Assembly (NCBI RefSeq): GCF_900111645.1
Contig: NZ_FOHQ01000005.1
Coordinates: 62,001-126,000, forward strand
Direction of reading: 5' to 3'
Origin: Methanococcoides vulcani
Lineage (GTDB): Archaea > Halobacteriota > Methanosarcinia > Methanosarcinales > Methanosarcinaceae
DNA: 64,000 bases
Both the position numbers and the translations under genes were made by a program. Below are positions 27,450 to 37,079 of this stretch, in pieces. The notes under the pieces are model-generated. The model ran no database searches. It saw only the letters and a list, made by a program, of their open reading frames with translations, and was not told where the DNA came from. The stretch's first letter is position 1. Each line of letters starts with the position of its first letter.

Positions 27450-28145
27450 TGTAACAGGGATAGAACCATTGTGTAAAGCTGTAGCCACCAATGCACCCTT
27501 GATACCTATATCCTCAAGCTGTCCGATGTCTTCTAAGCCCCTTACGCCTCCACCAAGAAGAACGTCGTGTTCACAAACATCTGCTATCAGACTTAAGAAT
27601 TGTGCATCAAAACCAGCCGATGTGCCCACCATATCCATGTCAAGGAAGATGACATCATTGATATCAAGACCGTTGAGCATCTCAATAATCTCAACCGGAT
27701 CGTTGGGCATTGAAGGATCTGAAGAGAGGATCACACCATCCTTTTTATCGATACTGACATTTACCCTGGAAGGGTATTGCGAAGCTACCTTCGAGATCGT
27801 ATCAAGTGAAGCGGTCTCTGTCCCCAGTACGGGATGGTCTGCAAGGTCTATTACGGGCATAATGTCCTCAAAAGAGGATATTCCCGCATCCAGCATGACC
27901 TTTGTTTGCTCTGAAACCCCCCTGATAACGTCAAAGTTGGTATCCGGTGCTCCCTGACCCTGAAGACGGTTAAGGTCTGCAATATACACTTCTGCCGGCC
28001 TGAGACGGCGAACGATCTCCACAGGGTCCGATGTCGTGCATATCGAACTGGACTCATGTACCGGCCGGTACCTGCGGCGGTCCCCGCCCTGTGCATGGAC
28101 AGCATTATGGTTATATACATCAAATACAAACACGGTTCGAAACAT
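27438..28145 (-). CDS. HisA-like TIM-barrel protein
   Basis: A 235-residue (beta-alpha)8 protein of the HisA/HisF superfamily. It starts VFVFDVYNHNAVHAQGGDR (catalytic-type first Asp), has VYIADLNRLQGQG, and ends with the phosphate loop LLGGGVRGLEDI. It differs from true HisA, which would have the DLKxGxCVR motif. Methanogens and some methylotrophic bacteria keep such HisA paralogues near C1-cofactor genes. Here it is divergent from mfnB, 45 bases apart, so a role in methanofuran or methanopterin synthesis is a reasonable inference. Confidence 0.75.
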   Translation of the reverse strand: MFRTVFVFDVYNHNAVHAQGGDRRRYRPVHESSSICTTSDPVEIVRRLRPAEVYIADLNRLQGQGAPDTNFDVIRGVSEQTKVMLDAGISSFEDIMPVIDLADHPVLGTETASLDTISKVASQYPSRVNVSIDKKDGVILSSDPSMPNDPVEIIEMLNGLDINDVIFLDMDMVGTSAGFDAQFLSLIADVCEHDVLLGGGVRGLEDIGQLEDIGIKGALVATALHNGSIPVTMLQ

Positions 28146-28190
28146 ATTTAATCGATACTTTAGTTCATCCTATAAAAAAGAGGCCAATCT

Positions 28191-28883
28191 ATGAAATTAC
28201 TGGTAAGTCCTATTAACACTGAAGAAGCGATATCTGCACTCAACGGAGGAGCAGATGTAATTGATGTCAAAAATCCAAAAGAAGGCTCACTGGGTGCTAA
28301 TTTCCCATGGGTCATCAAGGGTGTGAAAGATGCTGTCGAGGGTAAAAAACCTATCAGTGCCGCACTCGGCGACTTTAATTACAAGCCAGGCACCGCAGCA
28401 CTTGCCGCATACGGGGCTGCAGCTGCAGGTGCAGACTATGTGAAGGTCGGGCTCTACGATGTAAAGACCGAAGATCAGGCGCTTGAAATGATGACCGGCA
28501 TTGCCGAATCTTTAAAGGGAATGGACATTAAGGTCGTTGCCTGCGGATATTCTGACTATGAGCGTATCGACTCCATCGATCCGAAGTTACTCCCTGCCAT
28601 TGGAGAGAAAGCAGGTGTGGACCTTGTTATGGTCGACACTGGTGTCAAGGACGGTCGCTCCACCTTCGAGTTCATGAGCGAAGATGATCTCATTGAGTTC
28701 GTTAACGATGCACACGCACGCGGACTTGAAACCGCAATTGCAGGAACCATCAAATTCGATGACATACCAGCATTAAAGCGCATTCAGCCTACCATCATTG
28801 GTGTACGCGGCATTGTTTGTGGCGGAGACCGCAGCACTACCATCAAACAGGAACTTGTTGAGAAATTAAAGAGTGAGATCTGA
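28191..28883 (+). CDS. mfnB: 4-(hydroxymethyl)-2-furancarboxaldehyde-phosphate synthase
   Basis: A 230-residue (beta/alpha)8 enzyme of methanofuran biosynthesis that condenses two glyceraldehyde-3-phosphates into the furan ring. The N-terminal MKLLVSPINTEEA, the Schiff-base lysine in DVKNPKEGSLGANFPW (K27 region), KVGLYDVKT, and VDTGVKDGRSTF are hallmark blocks (DUF556). Full length. AAAAGAGG lies upstream. Divergent from the hisA-like gene. Confidence 0.92.
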   Translation: MKLLVSPINTEEAISALNGGADVIDVKNPKEGSLGANFPWVIKGVKDAVEGKKPISAALGDFNYKPGTAALAAYGAAAAGADYVKVGLYDVKTEDQALEMMTGIAESLKGMDIKVVACGYSDYERIDSIDPKLLPAIGEKAGVDLVMVDTGVKDGRSTFEFMSEDDLIEFVNDAHARGLETAIAGTIKFDDIPALKRIQPTIIGVRGIVCGGDRSTTIKQELVEKLKSEI

Positions 28884-28924
28884 TAGGTCTCACACCATTT
28901 TACTTTTGCAGAAAACCCTTCTGC
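28873..28924 (+). terminator. Hairpins after mfnB
   Basis: GTGAGA/TCTCAC pairs across the mfnB stop (28873-28893) and GCAGAA/TTCTGC forms a second stem (28908-28924), followed by a T-rich CATCTTTTATTTAT tract. Probably the mfnB terminator. Confidence 0.45.
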
Positions 28925-29031
28925 ATCATCTTTTATTTATACTATTACTGTAAAATTCACTCTATAGTGGATCTTGCAGTTATTGCCTCTGGCACTGCAT
29001 TTCTTTTGATCCTTTGATATAGGTTCCCGAT

Positions 29032-31230
29032 ATGGCCGAAGATCTCATTGTTCGTGTTGCAGAAGCAAACCACCGTGATGCAGGCAGAGGCATCGCTAGG
29101 CTTGCCAATGCCCTTATGCAAAGAATTGGCGCAGTAAGCGGGGACATCATCGAGATCAGGAGTAAAAAGAAGACCTATGCAAGGGTCCTGCCGGCAAACC
29201 TTGATGATGACGGGAAAAAGATCATCCGCATCGACGGCAATCTGAGAAACAATGCAAGGGTTGGCATCGACGATCAGGTAACGGTCAGGAGAGTTGTTGA
29301 AAAGGAAGCTGAACGAATAACTCTTGCACCCACCCGGGCCTTCCCCCAGGAAAGGCTTTCACGCTCAATACACCGTAATCTGGAAGGTCGACCTCTGGAA
29401 AGAGGACAGCGTATCAGGATAGAGACAGTTAACAATCCTCTCACCTTTATTGTCAAATCTACAGTGCCCCAGGGCCCCGTTGTTGTGGCGCGTACCACCC
29501 ACATCGTAATGGACAAGCCAACTGCTGAAACAGATATCAGCGAGGGAATTTCTTATGAGGATATCGGCGGCTTAAAACGGGAGTTGGGTCTGATGCGCGA
29601 GATGATAGAACTTCCTTTGCGCCATCCGGAACTTTTTGACAAGCTCGGAGTCGATCCTCCAAAAGGTGTACTGCTCTACGGCCCTCCCGGCACAGGCAAG
29701 ACCATGATAGCAAAAGCGGTTGCCAGTGAGAGTGAGGCTAACTTCATTCCGATCAGCGGGCCCGAGATCATATCCAAATACTACGGGGAGAGCGAGCAGA
29801 AGCTCCGCGAGATATTCGAAGGCGCTGAAAAAGAAGGACCATCCATCATCTTCATCGACGAGATAGATTCCATCGCACCAAAACGTGACGATGTTGTCGG
29901 AGAAGTGGAACGGAGAGTTGTTGCCCAGCTCCTCTCACTTATGGACGGATTGAAGAGCAGAGGAAAAGTGATAGTCATAGCGGCCACAAACCGCCCGAAC
30001 TCCATTGATCAGGCCTTGCGCCGCGGTGGGCGGTTCGACCGTGAGATCGAGATCGGAATACCAGACAGGAGTGGTCGGCTGCAGATACTCTACGTCCATA
30101 CCCGCGGAATGCCGATAGAAAAGAGCATGCGTCTTGATATGATCGCCGATATGACCCACGGTTTCGTAGGCGCTGACCTGTCCTCACTATGTAAAGAAGC
30201 AGCAATGCATGCACTTCGCAGGATGCTCCCCCTGATCAGCATAGAGGAGGAGATCCCACCCGAGATAATGGAACAGCTGGAGGTTACTGAAGCTGATTTT
30301 ATCGAAGCGCATCGGAACATCGAACCATCTGCACTCCGGGAAGTGTTCGTAGAGGTCCCGCATGTAATGTGGGATGACATCGGTGGATTGGAACAGGCAA
30401 AGCAGGAACTTATCGAGGCCGTGGAATGGCCTCTGAAATATCCGGACATGTTCGAAAGCCTGAACACTACCCCGCCAAGAGGCATACTGCTTTTCGGACC
30501 TCCCGGAACAGGAAAGACACTGCTTGCAAAGGCTGTTGCAAACGAAAGTGAAGCTAATTTCATCAGTATCAAGGGACCCGAACTTCTCAGCAAGTACGTG
30601 GGAGAATCCGAGAAGGCGGTCCGGGAAACGTTCAGAAAAGCAAAGCAGGCATCACCAACAGTCATTTTCTTTGATGAGCTTGATTCCATGGTCCCAAAAC
30701 GAGGAATGGGGCTTGAGTCACAGGCAACTGAACGTGTTGTCAGCCAGATCCTTACCGAGATCGATGGCATAGAGGAGATGAAGGACATTGTGGTTGTGGC
30801 TGCCACCAACCGTCCGGATATTATCGACCCTGCACTTTTAAGACCCGGACGTTTTGACAGGCTTATCTATGTAAAAGCACCTGAAAGGGAGGAACGTATC
30901 AGGATATTCAACATCCATCTTGCCGGCAAACCCCTCTCAGATGAAATCAGCTCTTCCGAACTTGCCGATATGTCAGAAGGTTATGTTGGTGCCGATATCG
31001 AAGCAGTTTGCAGGGAAGCTGCAATGATGGCATTGCGAGAGAACATCAAACCGAAAATGACAAAGGAAGAAGCTTATGAAGCAGCCGGAAGGATAGTGCT
31101 TCAGACACCACATTTCAAGAAGGCAATTTCACGCGTCAGACCCTCTACATCAAATAGTGAGATGGAGATGTATGTCGAAACTGCCTGCATGTTCTCAAGA
31201 TCATCAGGATCTGAAAAGAATGGAGAATGA
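29032..31230 (+). CDS. CDC48/VAT-type AAA+ ATPase
   Basis: A 732-residue unfoldase/segregase. The N-domain (1-~180) carries the double-psi-barrel region ([18 protein letters not shown]). D1 has Walker A GPPGTGKT near residue 220 and Walker [11 protein letters not shown]2 has a second GPPGTGKT near residue 490 and IFFDELDS. Both domains keep the arginine-finger RRGGRFDRE or RPGRFDR segments. The protein extracts or unfolds clients for the proteasome or for complex disassembly. The C-terminal tail after D2 is short and lacks the HbYX end typical of proteasome-binding forms. The RNA ligase partner gene follows 59 bases later. Confidence 0.93.
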   Translation: MAEDLIVRVAEANHRDAGRGIARLANALMQRIGAVSGDIIEIRSKKKTYARVLPANLDDDGKKIIRIDGNLRNNARVGIDDQVTVRRVVEKEAERITLAPTRAFPQERLSRSIHRNLEGRPLERGQRIRIETVNNPLTFIVKSTVPQGPVVVARTTHIVMDKPTAETDISEGISYEDIGGLKRELGLMREMIELPLRHPELFDKLGVDPPKGVLLYGPPGTGKTMIAKAVASESEANFIPISGPEIISKYYGESEQKLREIFEGAEKEGPSIIFIDEIDSIAPKRDDVVGEVERRVVAQLLSLMDGLKSRGKVIVIAATNRPNSIDQALRRGGRFDREIEIGIPDRSGRLQILYVHTRGMPIEKSMRLDMIADMTHGFVGADLSSLCKEAAMHALRRMLPLISIEEEIPPEIMEQLEVTEADFIEAHRNIEPSALREVFVEVPHVMWDDIGGLEQAKQELIEAVEWPLKYPDMFESLNTTPPRGILLFGPPGTGKTLLAKAVANESEANFISIKGPELLSKYVGESEKAVRETFRKAKQASPTVIFFDELDSMVPKRGMGLESQATERVVSQILTEIDGIEEMKDIVVVAATNRPDIIDPALLRPGRFDRLIYVKAPEREERIRIFNIHLAGKPLSDEISSSELADMSEGYVGADIEAVCREAAMMALRENIKPKMTKEEAYEAAGRIVLQTPHFKKAISRVRPSTSNSEMEMYVETACMFSRSSGSEKNGE

Positions 31231-31289
31231 GGGAAAAGGGAATAAGAGTCTAATACAGATATTGTATCACTTTAGGGGGAGTAACAACG

Positions 31290-31982
31290 TTAAAGCAAAG
31301 ATTTGTAATAGATACTACAGCTCTGACCGATCTCCAGACTCGGGAAATGATGGGGATAGATGATCTTTGTGATGGTATGCGCACAATACTGGACCTGATA
31401 GCAGAATCAAGACTTCACCTACAGATAAGCTGTTATGTTCCGTTCCCGTCCGTATACAAAGAGCTTCATGAGTTTGCAAAGAACAACGATTGTAATGATG
31501 AAGTTATTGCAAAGATAGATACATGGCTCGTTAAAAAAGCACCTGACAGGCATGATGTGAAGATACCATCCCATATTTTCCACGAGTATGTGGCATACAT
31601 GCGTGAGCGTATCAACAAAGGCATGAACGTGGCAGAGGAAGCCATCAGGGAAGCATCCGTACAATGCCTTTCTGTCAATCCCGAAACTGACGCTGGCTAT
31701 GACATGGATAATGTGATAGATCGCGAGCTCATTGGTGGCATTGTAGGCAAGTTCAGGAACAAGTACCGTTCAGCGCTTCGCTACGGCATTCTTGACAGCG
31801 CACCGGATATTGATGTGCTACTGCTTGCAAAGGAGCTGGATGCCGCAGTTGTTGCAAGTGATTATGGTATCCAGAAATGGGCAGAACAACTTGGGGTCAG
31901 GTTCGTACCTGCAACAACATTTCCCATGATGCTTCAGGAATATCTTAAGCACACACCTTCGAAAGGTAACGACAGAAAGTGA
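31290..31982 (+). CDS. PIN-domain RNA ligase partner protein, with no standard start codon
   Basis: The protein matches the archaeal RNA ligase partner family (PIN-fold ribonuclease). Acidic PIN residues are in [10 protein letters not shown] (first Asp), [10 protein letters not shown], and [19 protein letters not shown] (C-terminal Asp cluster). The first usable ATG is at 31347, but that would delete the conserved first strand [10 protein letters not shown], encoded from 31290. Between the preceding in-frame stop and 31347 there is no ATG, GTG or TTG. GGGGGAG at 31275-31281 sits 5-8 bases before an ACG (31287) and a TTA (31290), so a non-standard start, a sequence error or a mutated start codon is likely. 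The partner ligase is not adjacent. Confidence 0.75.
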   Translation, partial: LKQRFVIDTTALTDLQTREMMGIDDLCDGMRTILDLIAESRLHLQISCYVPFPSVYKELHEFAKNNDCNDEVIAKIDTWLVKKAPDRHDVKIPSHIFHEYVAYMRERINKGMNVAEEAIREASVQCLSVNPETDAGYDMDNVIDRELIGGIVGKFRNKYRSALRYGILDSAPDIDVLLLAKELDAAVVASDYGIQKWAEQLGVRFVPATTFPMMLQEYLKHTPSKGNDRK

Positions 31983-31985
31983 GTT

Positions 31986-32831
31986 TTAAGCACCAACGAT
32001 GAACGAGACCAATGCGAAGAGCATTGCGAACTTGAAGAATTTAGAAGAGCTTGCAGCATCATTCTTTCCAAGTATCTGGTAGACCGCTATGAGGAAGAAT
32101 ATGTCTGCAATTGCCACGACAAAAATGTATCTTTCGTTCAGTATTGATTGAAGATATGGAACGGGGCTTGCAAGCATGGCAATAAAACCAAAAGCTGCAG
32201 CCATATAAGATGCTTTCTTTGGCCCGATAAGGATCGGCAATGTTCTTGCACCTTCTTTTTTGTCACCTTCTACATCCTCGATATCCTTTACTATCTCACG
32301 TGCAATGGTAGCAAGCGTTGCCAGCAGGAAAAGAACGATCACTGCCTGAAGTCCGTCCATCCCAAAAACGGCACCACCGAACAGGAATGTGGAACCTGTA
32401 AGGTAACCGACCGAAGCATTACCGAAGAAGGGGGTACGTTTCAGGTTCTTTGCATAGACTATCAGAACAAGTGAATTGAGCATGGCAATGATGCCACAGA
32501 GCACATTAACAAGAAATGCCATTGCAACCCCTGCACCAAAAAGTATGAGAGAGAAATAAAGAGCGCTCTTTAATGAAACCCTTCCAGAGGGGATCGGCCT
32601 TGACGGCTTGTTCACGGTATCGATGTCGATATCGAAATAATCGTTAAGCCCGTTTCCGGCACCTGTCACGAAAAAGACGATGAAAAATACAAGCGATGCA
32701 TCATAGAATGAAAGGGATGCAGCTGAACCTGCTGATGAGAGAATGTTATACGCTATCAGGACACCAATCAGTGCAGCAAAAGCTGCCATTGCACAATTGC
32801 CGGCACGCATCAGCTCGAGATAGGATCGCAT
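31986..32831 (-). CDS. Digeranylgeranylglyceryl phosphate synthase (UbiA family)
   Basis: A 281-residue UbiA-type membrane prenyltransferase with eight or nine predicted helices. The first Asp-rich motif is [21 protein letters not shown] (about 65-85) and the second is [22 protein letters not shown] (about 175-196). Along with GGGPS (11036-11794) it adds the second geranylgeranyl chain to archaeal lipids. It lies 23 bases after nadA in the same direction, so it may be read from the nadX-nadA promoter. Its end is 3 bases from the convergent PIN-domain gene. Confidence 0.92.
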   Translation of the reverse strand: MRSYLELMRAGNCAMAAFAALIGVLIAYNILSSAGSAASLSFYDASLVFFIVFFVTGAGNGLNDYFDIDIDTVNKPSRPIPSGRVSLKSALYFSLILFGAGVAMAFLVNVLCGIIAMLNSLVLIVYAKNLKRTPFFGNASVGYLTGSTFLFGGAVFGMDGLQAVIVLFLLATLATIAREIVKDIEDVEGDKKEGARTLPILIGPKKASYMAAAFGFIAMLASPVPYLQSILNERYIFVVAIADIFFLIAVYQILGKNDAASSSKFFKFAMLFALVSFIVGA

Positions 32832-32854
32832 CTTTATGTCCCCATTAAGTAATG

Positions 32855-33775
32855 TTACCTGCTACGCCTGACCTCTAACATACGATCAAGGGACTGTTTT
32901 GCACGCAAGCGGATATCTTCCGGTACGGTCACAACGTGTTCCATGTTCTCCAGTGAACGCAGTACTGCTTCCAGGTTTATCATCTTCATGTCAGAGCAGA
33001 AGGCAAATTCAGAAACAGGATAGAATCTTTTTTCGGGGTTCTCAAGTTCCAGCTGGTGCATTATTCCCTGCTCTGTGGAAATGATAAAATCATTGCATGA
33101 AGAATCCTTTGCATACTTCAACATACCCGTGGTACTGAACACATGATCTGCATCCTCAAGTACCTGGGGACGGCATTCGGGATGCGCCATTATTTCTGCA
33201 TCCGGATGATCGTGCATAGCCATCAGAGCATCTTCTTCAAGGATCTGGTTGTGCACAGGGCAGTAACCGTTCCACGGAATTATCTTCTTGTCAGTGTGCT
33301 TTGCAACATAAGCTGCAAGGTTCTTGTCAGGAACGAAGATGATCTCATCCGCATCCAATGAATTCACAACTTCCACCGCATTGGCAGATGTACAGCAGAT
33401 ATCACTTTCGGCCTTGACATCAGCCCTCGTATTCACATAGCATACCACCATTGCATCCGGATGCTCGTTCTTCATCTCACGAAGAGATGGTACATCCACC
33501 ATTGCTGCCATGGGGCAATTAGCATCTGCATCCGGCATAAGCACTGTCTTTTCAGGAGAGAGGACTGCAGCGCTTTCAGCCATGAAACTTACACCGCAAA
33601 ACACGATCACATCGGCTTCCTGATCAACTGCTTCCTGACTCAATCCAAGAGAGTCGCCTACAAAATCTGCAATATCCTGGACCTCATCGCGTGCATAGCA
33701 ATGAGCCAGGATTACGGCATTGCGCTCTTTTTTTAACGATCTGATCTTATTGATGATGGTTTGCCTGTCCTGCAT
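32855..33775 (-). CDS. nadA: Quinolinate synthase A
   Basis: A 306-residue [4Fe-4S] enzyme condensing iminoaspartate with dihydroxyacetone phosphate to quinolinate. Three repeated domains are visible. The conserved cysteines occur in [11 protein letters not shown] (first), YCPVH / AHPECRPQV (middle) and [10 protein letters not shown] (C-terminal). [11 protein letters not shown] is the N-terminal family block. It works between NadX and NadC, both encoded next to it. It follows nadX by 101 bases. Confidence 0.95.
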   Translation of the reverse strand: MQDRQTIINKIRSLKKERNAVILAHCYARDEVQDIADFVGDSLGLSQEAVDQEADVIVFCGVSFMAESAAVLSPEKTVLMPDADANCPMAAMVDVPSLREMKNEHPDAMVVCYVNTRADVKAESDICCTSANAVEVVNSLDADEIIFVPDKNLAAYVAKHTDKKIIPWNGYCPVHNQILEEDALMAMHDHPDAEIMAHPECRPQVLEDADHVFSTTGMLKYAKDSSCNDFIISTEQGIMHQLELENPEKRFYPVSEFAFCSDMKMINLEAVLRSLENMEHVVTVPEDIRLRAKQSLDRMLEVRRSR

Positions 33776-33876
33776 ATGATCACTTGATTTTTCAATTTTG
33801 TCGCTGGTTACGACATGTTAATGAACCGCGCTACAATAACCAGATAAGGATTAAACATTTTTCCCCATCGGACCTA

Positions 33877-34692
33877 TCATGTGCCGACCTGAAGGGGAGA
33901 TGCGATCTTTTTCAAAGTGGAAATGGCTGAGAGGGCAGCCAGATAACTTGTTTTGGGGTTTGTCGGGGCCGGGACGTTCTCCACACGGCTTGTGAACATT
34001 CCGAACTCTCCTTCCACGGTAATTTCATGGATGTTCCTTGAAAGAGCAGGATTTGCAACGATCTTGACCTTTGTGTTATCAAAACCGATACCTGCAATGC
34101 TCAGGGAAGCTGCAACGTTAACATTGGCAGGAAAAGCTTTGACAGCTTCTGATGCCATGCCATCAAATATTACGGTCTTTCCTGTGATAGCATCAAGGTC
34201 TATGTTGTTCTGGATAACATGGGGCGCTCCTGCAAGGCTTCTGGGGTGCTTCTCAGTGGTCAGTGTCACCGAATAGATAGTTTTTGCAGATGCGGATTTT
34301 AAGCCATCCAGGCCTGCAATTGCTCCTGAGGGAAGGTATATCTTGCAGCCATACTCCTTTGCAAGGTCAGTAGTAGTTTTAAGGAGATTCTGGTCAGCAA
34401 AAGCTCCTACACTTATAGACATGACATCACACTTTGCATGGAGAGCAGTAGGAACTACTTCGTAGACTGCCTGCTGGGAAGCACATTCTACTACAAGATC
34501 AACGTGCTTTACCATCTCTACGATCTCAAGAACTTTCGGATCCATGTTCCTGAGCTGCTTTTTCAAATCAATTGTTGCCTGTTCGTGTCTGTCATATACT
34601 GCATACAGTTCAACATCTATGTGGCCGGAATCGATAGCTTTGCAAAGTTCGGTACCGATAGCACCACATCCGAACACTCCGATCTTTAGCAT
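33877..34692 (-). CDS. nadX: L-aspartate dehydrogenase
   Basis: A 271-residue NAD(P)-dependent dehydrogenase producing iminoaspartate for NAD synthesis. The Rossmann loop GVFGCGAIG (5-13), VECASQQAVYEV, MSISVGAFAD, YLPSGAIAGLDGLKSA and the AANVNVAAS-type segment PANVNVAASLSIAG are diagnostic. It replaces the oxygen-dependent NadB of aerobes, as expected in an anaerobe. AAGGAG precedes the ATG. Divergent from nadC across the palindrome at 34745. Confidence 0.94.
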   Translation of the reverse strand: MLKIGVFGCGAIGTELCKAIDSGHIDVELYAVYDRHEQATIDLKKQLRNMDPKVLEIVEMVKHVDLVVECASQQAVYEVVPTALHAKCDVMSISVGAFADQNLLKTTTDLAKEYGCKIYLPSGAIAGLDGLKSASAKTIYSVTLTTEKHPRSLAGAPHVIQNNIDLDAITGKTVIFDGMASEAVKAFPANVNVAASLSIAGIGFDNTKVKIVANPALSRNIHEITVEGEFGMFTSRVENVPAPTNPKTSYLAALSAISTLKKIASPLQVGT

Positions 34693-34744
34693 TCTGGACT
34701 CCTTATGAATATCTTATTAATTAGATTATGGTTAGTTGAATGTC

Positions 34745-34765
34745 GGTCGACCTATAAGTTCGACC
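34745..34765. promoter_or_regulatory. Palindromic operator between nadX and nadC
   Basis: GGTCGA-N9-TCGACC is a perfect 6+6 inverted repeat. Its spacer contains ACTTATAGG on the minus strand, the likely TATA box of nadX. The nadC TATA box (CATATAAAC) is near 34791-34799, about 30 bases away. A dimeric repressor bound here could control both directions of NAD synthesis. Confidence 0.5.
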
Positions 34766-34827
34766 ATGGTATTCCAAAATACTCTAAAAGCATATAAACC
34801 TCTTGAGGCATTAATATATGTGGTAAT

Positions 34828-35664
34828 ATGATACTGAACTGTGAGATAGAACGATTCATCAGTGAAGATCTTGGGGCTAACGATATTTCCTGCACCCTTG
34901 TTCCTGAAACAAAGATCAATGCGATAATTTTTGCAAAAGAGGATTGTGTTGTCGCAGGGATCGAAGTTGCACAAAAGATAATGGAATATTTTGGTATCCA
35001 GACACATACGGAACTTGTGGACGGGGATGAGATCAAAGCAGGGGATACGATCTTTAAAATAAGTGGAAATTCTGTAGCGGTACTGCGTGCCGAGCGCCTT
35101 GTCCTGAACTTCCTGGGACATCTGACCGGGATTGCAACACTGACCCGCAAATATGTGAAGATAGTCAGGCAGTATTCGGATACAAAGGTGGCCGGGACCA
35201 GGAAAACAACGCCCGGAATCAGGAAGTTCGAAAAACTTGCTATCATTGCAGGCGGAGGAGATCCTCACAGGTTCGATCTCTCAGACGCCATTATGATCAA
35301 GGACAACCACATAAACGCTATGGGGCTGGAGAACGCGATCATTTCCGCCAAAAAACTGGCTGGATTCACACAGAAGATCGAGGTAGAGGTCGAAACCGCA
35401 GAAGATGCGATCATAGCAACACGAATGGGTGTCGATATTATCATGTTCGATAACATGTTACCCGGACAGGTGATCCATACGCTGGAAGAACTGAAGCGGG
35501 AAGGACTCAGAGATGATGTTATCATTGAGGTTTCAGGGGGCATAAACCTGGACAACATTTCAGAATATGCCAAGACAGGCGTTGATGTGATATCTGTGGG
35601 TTCACTGGTTCACAGATCACAGTGGACGGATGTCAGTCTTGAATTTGTAGAAACTGATACGTGA
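34828..35664 (+). CDS. nadC: Nicotinate-nucleotide pyrophosphorylase (carboxylating)
   Basis: A 278-residue quinolinate phosphoribosyltransferase. N-terminal EDLGANDISC, the substrate region AGTRKTTPGIRKFEKLAIIAGGGDPHRFDLSDAIMIKDNHI (arginine, histidine and lysine ligands) and the C-terminal phosphate loop EVSGGINLDNI are all present. It completes the aspartate-to-nicotinate mononucleotide route with NadX and NadA encoded in the opposite direction. Monocistronic, with its own TATA box. Confidence 0.95.
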   Translation: MILNCEIERFISEDLGANDISCTLVPETKINAIIFAKEDCVVAGIEVAQKIMEYFGIQTHTELVDGDEIKAGDTIFKISGNSVAVLRAERLVLNFLGHLTGIATLTRKYVKIVRQYSDTKVAGTRKTTPGIRKFEKLAIIAGGGDPHRFDLSDAIMIKDNHINAMGLENAIISAKKLAGFTQKIEVEVETAEDAIIATRMGVDIIMFDNMLPGQVIHTLEELKREGLRDDVIIEVSGGINLDNISEYAKTGVDVISVGSLVHRSQWTDVSLEFVETDT

Positions 35665-35772
35665 TGCCATTATCACAAACTATTTATTGGATTCTCATAT
35701 TGTATTGATGCTGGTAGAGTATATACTATAAAATACTATTAAATAGCAATTTACTTCTGCGTCGAGGGAATT

Positions 35773-37023
35773 ATGTTTCGGTCTAAAAATTTGTTTGTGA
35801 CGATAGTGGCGATAGCATTGATAGCTTTGATGTTCACAACAAGCGCATCTGCCAAAGAGGTCTTGTTCAACGGAAGCATAGAGGAAGGGGACGGATACCA
35901 GATCAATAATATTGTGATCGATGTCGTCGAAGTCTTTATTGATGCTGAATCCTGTGTATTCAAAGTATATGATCAGGATGAACTTATCCAAGACAAAATG
36001 GTCAGCGAAGGTGATTCATTCTCTTTTAATGCAGAAGGGGAAACCATTGAGATAACATTAGACTCTGTCGCCGGAGGAATAGTTTCACGGGCAACGTTAT
36101 CCATAACAATTACAGACGACGACCCGATCTATCTGGAACAGGTCGTTGATGGTGGTCATGATAAAGCAAAGTATTCGGGCACACCGAAACTGGAGATCAC
36201 AAAGGAAGTAAGTTCCTACAGTGTAGAACAGGGTGATGTTGTCACAATCAAAGTCGTGGTAAGGAACAACGGAGATGGAAGAGCTACTGAAGTTCGTTTC
36301 ACTGATCCGAAGCCGGCCGGGTTCGTTTTGCAGGAGATAACTCTTGAAGAGACCGGACCAATGTCAATAGACAAATATGAGGAAAGGACCATTTTCCTCT
36401 ATAAGCTGCAGGCAAATGAAGCAGGAACATTTGAACTGAAGCCCACTGTTGCAACCTACTCCAACGAAGCAGAACTGGATTTCCCTCAAGCTACCTCGAA
36501 CAGACCTGTCGTAACGGTCACAGGTGAAGACAAAATGGCAGAACTTGAGTTCTCCACTGCACTGGATACCAGAAGCGTGCAAAGAGGCGACGATGTAGAG
36601 GTCACGATCAATATCAGGAACACAGGTGAGGCTTCTGCAAATGGTGTCGTATTGAACATCCTGCTACCTGAAGGACTTGATTTTGAAGGCAGCAATGATA
36701 ACATCGAAATGATCAACGATGTACCAAAAGTATATATCGAGAACTTCGGCCTGAATCAGGAAAAAGAGATCCGATACAATATCAAACCCACGGAATTGGG
36801 AACTTACACCATTACAACAGAGTATTCATACCAGTATGACAGTGGTATGGCTTCAGAATCCCAGACAGTCAGCGGGGAGTTCACAACAAGCACACTCGAT
36901 GTGGCCAGAGGAGACACTGATGTGCTTTTCGAACAGCCCTGGTATGCATATGCCCTCCCATTACTGTTCATTCTCGCCATCGGAGGATGGATCGTCTACA
37001 GGTCCAGGCAATACAGGTACTGA
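35773..37023 (+). CDS. Exported CARDB-like protein with C-terminal membrane anchor
   Basis: A 416-residue envelope protein. A Sec signal peptide (1-27: FVTIVAIALIALMFTTSASA) is followed by an S-layer-like beta domain (~29-115). Then come two CARDB/DUF11-type domains (about 140-250: LEITKEVSSYSVEQGDVVTIKVVVRNNG; about 255-380: LEFSTALDTRSVQRGDDVEVTINIRNTG) and one C-terminal transmembrane helix (~392-410) with a short basic tail. It has no PGF-CTERM motif. The two domains share the pattern of conserved-adhesion repeats. Function unknown; it lies 56 bases before cetZ, suggesting a link between cell surface and cell shape. Confidence 0.78.
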   Translation: MFRSKNLFVTIVAIALIALMFTTSASAKEVLFNGSIEEGDGYQINNIVIDVVEVFIDAESCVFKVYDQDELIQDKMVSEGDSFSFNAEGETIEITLDSVAGGIVSRATLSITITDDDPIYLEQVVDGGHDKAKYSGTPKLEITKEVSSYSVEQGDVVTIKVVVRNNGDGRATEVRFTDPKPAGFVLQEITLEETGPMSIDKYEERTIFLYKLQANEAGTFELKPTVATYSNEAELDFPQATSNRPVVTVTGEDKMAELEFSTALDTRSVQRGDDVEVTINIRNTGEASANGVVLNILLPEGLDFEGSNDNIEMINDVPKVYIENFGLNQEKEIRYNIKPTELGTYTITTEYSYQYDSGMASESQTVSGEFTTSTLDVARGDTDVLFEQPWYAYALPLLFILAIGGWIVYRSRQYRY

Positions 37024-37079
37024 TCACCAGCTAACTTCATAATGAACGTTTCAAGAGAGATTAAATCCGGAGGAATTAT

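Noticed and set aside
30090-30809. 240-codon minus-strand ORF
   Set aside because: It lies fully antisense to CDC48 and its composition is that of a reverse-strand shadow.
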